From Ignelater luminosus (taxonomy: Eukaryota > Arthropoda > Insecta > Coleoptera > Elateridae): a stretch of DNA of 64,000 nt. Below are positions 56,101 through 64,000 of the stretch, piece by piece (position 1 is the stretch's first letter; every line of letters starts with the position of its first letter). A program made the translations under genes and the position numbers. The DNA lies in NCBI GenBank assembly GCA_011009095.1, contig VTPC01000917.1, positions 43,391 through 107,390 of the forward strand, given 5' to 3'. The notes under the pieces were generated by a model that saw nothing but the letters and a program-made list of their open reading frames with translations, did not search any database and had not been told where the DNA came from.

Positions 56101-57603
56101 TAGAAAGAAACACCATCAGTACGAAGATCTTCATTTCTGGATGTCATGCTTTTCTTTATATACTAGACTTATAGAGTATTTAATAAAGACAAGCATTACT
56201 ATTTGTTGTTATTTAAATCTCAAAGTTTTAGAACGAGATATTTTGGTTATTAGTATAGCATAAGTCCACTCACAGAAGAATAAACAATTGCATTAATGTC
56301 AGGATGGAAGAAAAAGACTTACTTGACTTGACTTAATTCCTTTTAATCCTTGGTGGAGCATGGAGCCAGAACAAAGTTTCTCCATTGGCCTCTGTCTGCA
56401 GCCAATGCCTTAACTTGTGGCCAACTCTTGCCCATCCTCCTGGCCTCTCTGTGTTGGGTCCTCCTCTAGGTAGTCCAAGGTTGACCCTGGTTCCTCCTAC
56501 CCTGAGGGTTCCAGTCCAGGGCTTGTCATGCAATCCTCTCCAGATCCTGTTGCAGGGTATGGCCTACCCATCTCCATTTCCTAGCCAGGACTTGTCTGTT
56601 GATGGGGGTCTGTCCCGTTTGGTTCCAAATGTTGTCTCCATCTTTCAATTTGCTCCTTTTCAGTAGTCAAAAGTTCCTCTCTTGTATCTTTTACTGATTT
56701 ATTAGAGGTGTAACATTTTTTGTTTGAAAGGAGTTTAGTCACTTGATACAGTTCTTTCGAGTTACCCACTGCCACCGCTTGTTATGTACTGTCGGCAAGT
56801 CGATTAATGTAATTTCTCTTATCTTTCCTAAATATCTTCTTGACTGTTTTATTTAGCTCTATTTGCTTCTGCCTTTGCTGCTCTGGTCCTGCTGGTATTT
56901 CTTCTGGCCTTTGCTTCTCTTCTGTCCTTTGCTTCTCTTCTGTCCTCTATTGCTTTCCATGTTTCCTCAGACACCCATTCCTTTCTCCCCCTTTTTAAAA
57001 TCAGTCAAATTTTTTTTTACTTTTTTGCTTTTAAAAGGAATTAATATTAAAACTTACGTTAATGACAATCACAAATCATATCTATATCATGCAACATCGT
57101 ACAATCTCTGGCCCTATAAAGCAGTGTGTGGCTTCAACAAGATGGGGCTCCTATTCATACTGCAAGTCCAGTAACAGCTTGGTTGAATAACAGATACCCT
57201 CAGTGATGGATTGGGCACAGGGGTCCAGTTTCCATGGCCAAACTGACATTAATAATTAAGTTCTTGCTCTTACTTTTATTAATTCTTTTAATCTTCCAAA
57301 GAAAATATTTAATCCAAAGTTAAGTTAAAATATTGAGATTTATGTGACAAAAATAAAAAATAGAGATTTCTTGAATTATTGTTTAAATTTCTATTGTTAA
57401 GTTTAAATATAAACAAATTCCTAACAAGTGGGCCAACACTTCTGGGTTAGTGCTCATTTTATGCAGAGTGAAAATAATTTTTCTTTTCAGATAAATGCCG
57501 TACTAGAATAATTCATGGTTTGTGTTATAATTTCCTTACAAATTCCTGGAGCTGGATTTCAGATACATCAATAAATTATGCTTTACATGCTGTAAAAGAT
57601 TAG
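53177..57603 (+). CDS. COQ3: Ubiquinone biosynthesis O-methyltransferase (4 exons)
   Basis: COQ3 is the mitochondrial SAM-dependent enzyme that performs both O-methylations in coenzyme Q synthesis, on the inner membrane in the COQ complex. Exons 53177-53223, 53361-53629, 53693-54109 and 57491-57603 join in frame to 281 aa. The N-terminus is basic with Ser/Thr (LTKAIRNYGP), consistent with a mitochondrial targeting sequence. Family landmarks are FKDLSSSWWDEMGRMKALHS (46-64), SAM motif I ILEVGCGGG (99-107), acidic GIDVSSELIEQA (122-133), ASEVLEHV (169-176) and FVPRGTHDWNKFI. The last exon carries HGLCYN and WSWISDTSINYALHAVKD, aligning without gaps to the animal C-terminus. Human COQ3 is longer, mainly at the N-terminus and tail. 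The final intron is 3.4 kb and full of mobile-element fragments, whereas the first two are 137 and 63 nt. No inactivating change is seen. Confidence 0.95.
54129..54482. mobile_element. Mariner-type MITE in COQ3 intron 3
   Basis: This is a 354-bp element flanked by TA on each side. The left end is CAGTGTCCACCAAAAAGTTT. The right end in reverse complement reads CAGTGTCCACCAAAAAGTCT, giving a nearly perfect terminal repeat over about 23 bp. There is no intact transposase. It inserted 19 bp after the 5' splice site of intron 3 and appears tolerated. A short Tc1/mariner transposase fragment lies in the same intron at 57131-57244, but a link between the two is unproven. Confidence 0.88.
54483..56329. 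other. COQ3 intron 3, AT-rich segment
   Basis: AT-rich intron DNA. The frame at 54775-55008 (77 codons) has no recognisable motif and no splice signals compatible with the exon 3/4 phase. No additional COQ3 exon is needed, because exons 3 and 4 align without a gap. Confidence 0.5.
56330..57005 (-). mobile_element. Internally deleted LINE fragment in COQ3 intron 3
   Basis: Minus-strand reading from 57005 down, with frame changes. First comes WVSEETWKAIEDRREAKDRR, then an Ala/Arg/Lys-rich linker (RAAKAEANRAKYSKEDI). Next are NSKELYQVTKLLSNKKC and LLTTEKEQIERWRQHLEP, the usual segment just before the reverse-transcriptase domain. The sequence then jumps to a 3' end with DRGQWRNFVLAPCSTKD. It ends in a tail with TCAAGTCAAGTAAGTC-type repeats (revcomp, about 56315-56340). 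The whole reverse transcriptase is missing. Confidence 0.7.
57131..57244 (+). mobile_element. Tc1/mariner-class transposase fragment
   Basis: The plus strand reads FNKMGLLF in one frame, but another frame gives QQDGAPIHTASPVTAWLNNR, then YPQ, a stop, and WIGHRGPV. QQDGAPxH and RWIGxRGPxxWPxRSPDL are the signature around the second catalytic Asp of insect IS630/Tc1/mariner transposases. Only about 35 residues survive. It lies just upstream of the last COQ3 exon. Confidence 0.75.
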
Positions 57604-57623
57604 GTTTTAAAAGAATTTTTATT

Positions 57624-57629
57624 AATAAA
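57624..57629 (+). terminator. Poly(A) signal AATAAA, COQ3
   Basis: A canonical AATAAA lies 20 nt after the COQ3 stop codon. This implies a very short 3' untranslated region, unless a later signal is used. Confidence 0.45.
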
Positions 57630-57689
57630 TAATGTTTACTACATACTCTTGTGTATTTTGTAAATTATAATTAATTTCAAATCTCACAG

Positions 57690-57868
57690 TTTTACATGCC
57701 AGCATTTTATGTGAAGGTCATGATGTAGTAGCTTTAACTTGGCTTACAAATGATACCTTCCATAATGAATTAATGGCTGTGTTTGACTATGATGTAAAAA
57801 ACCGAGAAGAAATATGGTTATGCATAAAAGCAGCTTCTGGATGTATTATTGTGGGTTTATTAATATAA
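57690..57868 (+). CDS. Exon-like segment downstream of COQ3, unknown
   Basis: A splice-acceptor-like TTTCAAATCTCACAG ends at 57689. An open frame of 59 codons follows, with balanced amino-acid content unlike the AT-rich surroundings. It includes HASILCEGHDVVALTWLTND, then AVFDYDVKNREEIWLCIKAA, ending at TAA 57866-57868. Two more short, similarly exon-like pieces follow: near 57990-58056 (ESLIPVNVTFLPEQTG) and 58146-58184 (VLTDKPRKQIPK), each after an AG acceptor. No upstream exon was found, and stops follow each piece. It could be the remnant or 3' end of an unidentified gene. The family is not recognised. Confidence 0.35.
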
Positions 57869-58189
57869 TTCCCATCAAATTTACATTAAGATCATGTAAC
57901 TTTGGTTGATCAAATCTTTGAAAAGCATAGTAATTATTTAATTTTTGTAGTAAGTGATTACAATTTACATCAAATATAAACAGGTTCTTCAATATGAATA
58001 TTAGTGAAAGTTTAATTCCAGTCAATGTTACTTTTTTACCTGAACAAACTGGATAATTTCTACTATTTCAACTTATGATGTCGATACGATTTTATTCATA
58101 ATCTATTAATAATGTAATATATTAAATTTATTAATAGCTTTTAGGTACTGACAGATAAGCCTCGAAAACAAATACCAAAATAACCTCCA

Positions 58190-60190
58190 GGATTCCAAAA
58201 TTTCAAAACTAAGAGTAGATAAATGATGGGTAATAAGAAAACTTTGAATTTCTTTATCGATTCACTGTTTTGTTTATCACAATAAAGTTTTGCATCTCAG
58301 TATGTGAATTAATATAAAAACCAGAAATAAAGTGTAAACCTAGATAACCCAAGCTGACTTGCATTTTCTTTTTTAAGTAATACATCTGGATAAACTTGAC
58401 AATAATATAAACAATAAGATTGCACTTTTTACTTTTCAATTAAACGATCATTTAACATTTAAACTACTAAGTACTTTAATGATTTTCTAATAAATGTCGT
58501 GAATTATATAAAATTATTAAATAAGAAATCATAATACATAACCACCTTTTGTTAAATGCAATCTTTTGCGTAAGAAATAAAAACGCTTAGTTCAAGGTAA
58601 GCTGCATTATAACATGTAGATAACAAAATGTTACGCAAGAAGAATTTACTTGGCAAGATAAAATGTAATAATGCGACAGTTTATAATAAGTTACAAAACA
58701 TTGAACAACAAAAATTGTAATCTCCTTTTTGTATTATTTTGAGAAAATAAATTTTTTTTAAAATCAATACGAATCGAAACAAAATTCGTGGAGATAATAA
58801 CTATTCTGTAATAATTAGATAATTACATGCAGCACGTGGATTTATCATCTATTTTCAAAGAATATTATTTGTAATAATGAAAATGCCATGATTAAATAAT
58901 CATTGTTAGATAACTATTTGTAATACACCAAATATTTATTTATCTTAATCTTAAGTAACAGTAAATGTACAAAATCATGCTTGTAGAAAAAGTTAATATT
59001 GAAAAATCTTTTTTAAGATGTAATATCTGCATGAACAGAGATTATGACGTGTTGCCTAGTGACACTACAGTTCTAAACCAAATCATTAATAATGTTAATA
59101 ACATTTTATTTCCTCAACAGATTATGATTCATTATCTAATCTCACCCAATATTTTTATTAAACTTACCAAATTCCCTTATTAAAAATTAAATAAAAATTG
59201 ATAAAACTCAGTTTTATTTCCCAGAGTTGCTTTTTTTAATTTTTTAAAAATTAAAATAAAAATAGAAACCGTGAAATAAAGATTGTTTTTACCAATTTTT
59301 ATTTATGGAAGAGCCCAACAGAAGATGAATATGTCATCTAATTCCCTGATTGTTTTCAGCAGCTAAATTATTGTTATTTTTGCTTAAAAACCAAAACTAA
59401 AAATTATAGGGCAAGCAGTGGTAATTGATGGTTTTTAGAAATGAAAATAGTTACTTAAGAATAAGGATAGCTTGGTTTTGTAAAGAAACAGCAGCAATAT
59501 ATATGAGTGGCAATCCTACTGTTCCTACTGGTTTTAAAATTTTTTTCCCTAAAAGTTAAGTTTCAGTCAAAATAATGAGAAACTAAAGAACACACAAATT
59601 AAGCAAAATATACTCGACAACTATTGGGAGATTTGGAATAATTAGGTGTTGTAACTATTCCAATTGCTATAAATACTCATGGGTAAAAATCACAACTGCT
59701 AGGCCTTGTGCCTCAGTTCTGTAGATTTCAAAACCCTCGAGTATAATAAGTCACAACTGGTAATATACAATCTTAGACTGAGTCTTTAATATGTTGACAC
59801 TAGCTATAAAAAAGCCTAGTGAATCTAGTAGTCCAGTGTCCTAGTACAGGATATTGAATGCTATGACTATAATTATACTGATAATTCATGTAAAGTCATG
59901 TTGACAATTTTCTATATCATGTTAAGTTTATGTTGAATAAAGGTTTATTCTTGGTGATAGGTTCTTAATTACTATATCAGTTTATTCAACGTAAAACAAA
60001 GAACAGTTATCAATTCACCCTGACGAGTCAGAAGTGAAAAGATATCCTTGCCTGGAGCATTTTGACGTGGACCCTAATACTTCAGGAGCTTCTTACAATG
60101 AATTCATTGGCAAAACACTTTTGAAAACTTTCGTTTTGCTCAATCAGTCATTCTATCAGATAAAATTAAAATGAAATTGCTAATTAACCA
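58190..60190. other. AT-rich intergenic DNA
   Basis: Very AT-rich sequence with no recognisable gene, array or transposon end. Confidence 0.5.
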
Positions 60191-60192
60191 TA

Positions 60193-61873
60193 GTGCACCT
60201 TCTGTGTTTTCTTTTATACATACATAAGTGCAAAAATTACGATGTAGCAATAATTACTGTAAACAATACATACATTAAACCCAAAAACGAGATACATGCT
60301 CGCCACGTGCTAGTTATTCATAAGCAGCTGCATGGAGAAAATGTAGACCAATATATGCAAGTATTAAACTTACTGGCTAAAGATTGCAATTTTAAAAGCG
60401 TAACTGCGGAGGAAACTAAGAATGATTATATCCATTCCTTATTATTATTATTCCGTCAGAAACTTGGAACTCATTATATGGATACACTTTCTCTAGTAGT
60501 GAGAAACTGCTCAGTTAGACTTCTTTAGGCTTGGCAGTGGAATTAGACCTTGATATTAACCACCTCGATCTAAAAACGGCTTTTCTAAATGGCGACCTCA
60601 ACAAAGAAGTGTACTACATGGAGCAACCAGAAGACTTCATTGTTAAATGACAGGAAAATAAAGTATGTCTTTTAAAGAGAGCTATATATGGCTTAAAACA
60701 ATCCTCTCACAGCTGGTACTCGAAAATACACAACGTACTTACAACACTAAATTTTAAAAGGCTAAAAAGTGAACCCTGCTTATATCAGTATAAAAACAAT
60801 AAGGACATCTGTATTATAGCTCTTTACATGGATGATATTATCATGCTATGAGACAGTGATACCTTGAAGCAAATGATAAAACCAGGATTAACAAGGATTA
60901 ACAAGAAAGTCCCAAGTCTCCTCCACAAAATCTTATTATTAAAAAAAATAATTATAAATTCTCGTACATGTCTCGGTTACTTCTAATTAGTTTTGTAACC
61001 ATCTTCAAGCGAGTGCAAAACTCAAAAATTTAAACTATCTTGATGTATAGAGAAAATTTTCTAATGTATGGTTTTTTTTACATTCTCAATGTAAAACCAG
61101 GGTTGATGAAAATCTTTAAAATCAAAGATTTGGGCGGTGCGGAACAAATCCCTGGTACCTATGGGAATTCGGGAAAAAGAAGGAAAGCTATTTCTAGACC
61201 AAGCCACATATATTAAATATGTCTTAGAAAATTCTAAAATGACATACAATATTAGTTCCCAGTCTGCCACTAGTAAAAAAAGTCATCCTACCTTCCTTAT
61301 CATGTGCTAGTAGGGTGTCTGATGTATTTAGCTGTGGTATGCAGACCAGATATTGCGCTTGCGGCCAGTGTATTGAGTCAATTTAATATCTGTTGAAACG
61401 CATTGGACTGCGGTAAAAAGGTCCTACGATACCTGAAAGGGACTAGGAATTTATGCCTAGTTTTCGAACGAGGAGAGGAAGGAAGCAAAGAACAGTTGTC
61501 CTCTCAAGTGCAGAAGCTGAATACATGTCTTTAAGTGACGGGGCCAAAGAAGCAAAAGTTTTGAGAAGTGTTATGAGCGAGTTAATGCACGACAATTCTT
61601 CCGTACTTATCTATAATGATAACCACTCTGCACATACCATTTTAAGAAACCATATGCCATATGCTTAATAAACGGACAAAGAACGGTGACATTAGATTTT
61701 ACTTTGTACGAGAAGCTCTCGAAAATGACTCCATCGCCCTACAATATCTACCAACGCAGGACATGGCAGCTGATCTTATGACAAATAGTTTAGCTGGTCC
61801 AAAATATAGAAAAATGGTAGAACTCGAGTTTCGTATTATCCAAACCTTCAATAATACGCAACCAAATCTTTAA
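60193..61873 (+). mobile_element. Ty1/copia retrotransposon remnant, internally deleted
   Basis: The plus strand first gives a Gag segment (HARHVLVIHKQLHGENVDQY, then LLAKDCNFKSVTAEETKNDY) at about 60290-60435. From about 60530 it changes directly to reverse transcriptase: LDLKTAFLNGDLNKEVYYME, AIYGLKQSSHSWYSKIH and LYMDDIIML, where MDD is the active-site box. After a decayed connection come LVGCLMYLAVVCRPDIALAA and RYLKGTRN. RNase H follows (SSAEAEYMSLSDGAKEAKVL; LPTQDMAADLMT). Protease and integrase are missing, about 2-2.5 kb by comparison with complete Copia. Stops interrupt it repeatedly. Flanking LTRs were not identified. Confidence 0.85.
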
Positions 61874-61879
61874 GTCTTA

Positions 61880-64000
61880 ATATGCATTTTAAGCATATTT
61901 TTACGATATTTTAAACAAAAAGGACCAGACACACGAGAGTTATGTCTGATGCAAAGAGTAAACATTTATGATTTCCGTTCTTTCAATCTTGTGATTCCAC
62001 AAATATGAGCTCGATCAAGATCTTAGCTTCCTGCTTGAATGAGCCACTTAGGCATTGGCTTTGTATGTACATTATAATGATAGTAATCCCTTCATTTAAG
62101 GGAATTCCTTTTCAGATCCCTGAGATGTTAATATTTCTGTGGTTTTAATTTAGCTTTTGAACCGAAAGGCAGGTACTTATTATACATAATATAATTTTTC
62201 ATCTTCTGGTACAACTTCAATGAACGTTCACTCCACATTTACTTTTTACATTTTCTATTGTCACAACATCTAAAGACCTGGCCTGTCTTGCACAATTTAT
62301 AAACTATACCTTTGCATTTACCCGCCGGAAAATCGGTAATTAAAAAGCTAGGTACTTTCTATTTTGTATTTCAAATGATTTTCAAAAACCATTTTACCCA
62401 TGCGATTCATAGGTTCTTAACTTGCAGACCCCAAACAAAAACTGAAGATAACTTAGTGCATCCGATTCCAGGACTGAAGAGCAATGACCAAACAAAAGTA
62501 AGTCTAATAACACGAATGACTTTGTTAAAAGAGACAATAAAAAGCACAGGATATCATCAGTAATCCATTTTTTCAACAAACTCAATGGTTATATTAGCTA
62601 TGCTGCCACGTTTATTAATACTAACATTTTCATTAAAAATGGGACATTCTGTATACTTTTAAATTCTAGTTTTAAATATTGCTACTTTTATACCTTTACT
62701 TTGGTTGATTTTTGCTGTGACTAGGGGGAAGGTGCCATTTCCTTTTATTTCCGAACACCGGAGAAACTTTTAGACCGAGAGTCTACTGCAGATTTGCTTA
62801 GCTCATAGCGACAAAAGGTTTGAAATGCAGTATCAACGAAGAAATCTCAGTCAGCCGATGCAGAGTGGTCATAACAAGATGGAACAAATGTTCGAGCATT
62901 TCTCACACCTGCTTACATCATTACTGGCAAAGATAATTGTAATAATAATTTGTACAATGTCTGGCAGACCAACTCAGAAATGAAAATTTCCACAACTGTA
63001 CGTCATCACCGACAAAGAAAATTCCAATGGAAATTTCTTAAGTTAAGTAACCCGATTCAAAATTCACCAGTTTACCGAGCACGCAAAGTTCAAAATGGCT
63101 GACAGACTTTTTCAAAATCCAAGCTTACAATTCTAACGTCGCTATTTGCAAAGCAGAAATTTACCAAATTGTTGATTTTCAGTTCCAATTCCCAAGTGAA
63201 ATGTGATTGTCTTCCAGCTCCAAACTGTCACAACAGGTTCGGTAGACCAACTGCAGGGTCAAAACGTTTCACGCATACTTACGTTATCAACTGCAAAACT
63301 AGATGGGGTGCCCTATTACTCATTTGATAAGGTGATTTGAAATTCACCAGTCTGTCCAACTTCAGTAGTCACTAAATTCCCGACAGGCTGTCCTAAATTT
63401 GATGAATGATTGTGTAGCATGTTTACTTGCATACAGACATACATACAAATGGATAGCTATATTGATATTGATTTTTCGACAAATAGTCACTCTTTCAAAA
63501 ACGTTTTGCTTCCACACCATACCGTGTACGCAAAATTTTCTCGAAGGAGTGACTTTTATGTTATATGTTTTGTCTTTATTTTTTGTGGTTGTCAAGTTAA
63601 TATAACGAGAAATTAATGTCCAATCCACTATCTAGGAAGAGTTTTAAAACTTGTTTCAACATCAATGGTGAGCATTCCTTCCATCACTACAAATCACAAG
63701 ACTACTATCCAAAGAAAAGTACACTTAATGGTAGAAAATGCAACAATCCAGGAAGGCTGAACATTTCATTGAGGCTTCCTTGCCAAGGCTAGCTACTTAT
63801 CTGTAGTATGAAGGTAAATCAGCAGGTAGTTTAATGCAATACGACCATTCTCAGTGAAAGGCTACGTAGGAAATTTAAAAGTGAGGAAGAAACTGTTTTT
63901 GATACTCTATGCGGTTACTGTAGGCTAACTGCTCTTAGCTTTAAATTTTTGTACTAGTAATATTTACTATCAAAGCACGTCAAGCTAGCTCACAAAATCT
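61880..64000. other. Unassigned 3' end of the window
   Basis: No conserved gene is recognised. AATGGGACATTCTGTATAC at about 62638 resembles a transposon terminus without a partner. Around 62850-63400 short phrases recur (AATTCACCAG at 63061 and 63343; AGACCAACT near 62967 and 63245), which suggests a decayed repeat. Confidence 0.4.

Overview
The window is 64 kb of AT-rich eukaryotic nuclear DNA, most probably from an insect. The evidence is short split genes with canonical GT-AG introns, two of them of ordinary metazoan housekeeping type, among decayed Tc1/mariner, PIF/Harbinger, RTE-like and Jockey-like LINE and Ty1/copia remnants of kinds common in insects. The order or species cannot be fixed from the sequence alone. 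There is one 400-bp assembly gap (50149-50548).

Left part (1-40.4 kb). No confident protein-coding gene is visible. Its main content is four long, diverged tandem arrays (about 7.68-11.56, 14.96-18.44, 26.8-30.8 and 35.8-38.0 kb). All four lie in the same orientation and appear to be versions of one repeat family. Each unit carries three short inverted repeats: a TTCTCGAGAA or TTCTTAAGAA palindrome, a GGGC-nnn-GCCC hairpin, and a GCCACC-GCA-GGTGGC hairpin. The last of these shows paired, stem-preserving substitutions between units. Between arrays B and C is a nested transposon cluster (20.97-24.49 kb): a Tc1-like element is split by a LINE 3' fragment, which is itself split by an 866-bp foldback element with a TA target duplication. 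A second copy of the foldback element lies just upstream. Two isolated exon-like segments (13.28 and 32.33 kb) might belong to a large gene whose introns hold the arrays, but this is unproven.

Right part (40.4-58 kb). Three genes can be reconstructed exon by exon. The first is a C15orf61-like gene (+, 3 exons, 146 aa). The second is lysosomal glucosylceramidase GBA/GH30 (-, 8 exons, 512 aa, both catalytic glutamates present), which converges on the first with about 260 bp between their poly(A) signals. The third is mitochondrial COQ3 (+, 4 exons, 281 aa, SAM-binding motifs intact). The long intron of GBA holds a dead PIF/Harbinger transposase. The last intron of COQ3 holds a 354-bp mariner-type MITE, a LINE fragment and a Tc1/mariner fragment. 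A dead RTE-like LINE containing the assembly gap lies between GBA and COQ3.

Far right (58-64 kb). An internally deleted Ty1/copia remnant is followed by unrecognised AT-rich sequence.

The most unusual signal is the interspersed hairpin-rich tandem-array family of the left 38 kb.
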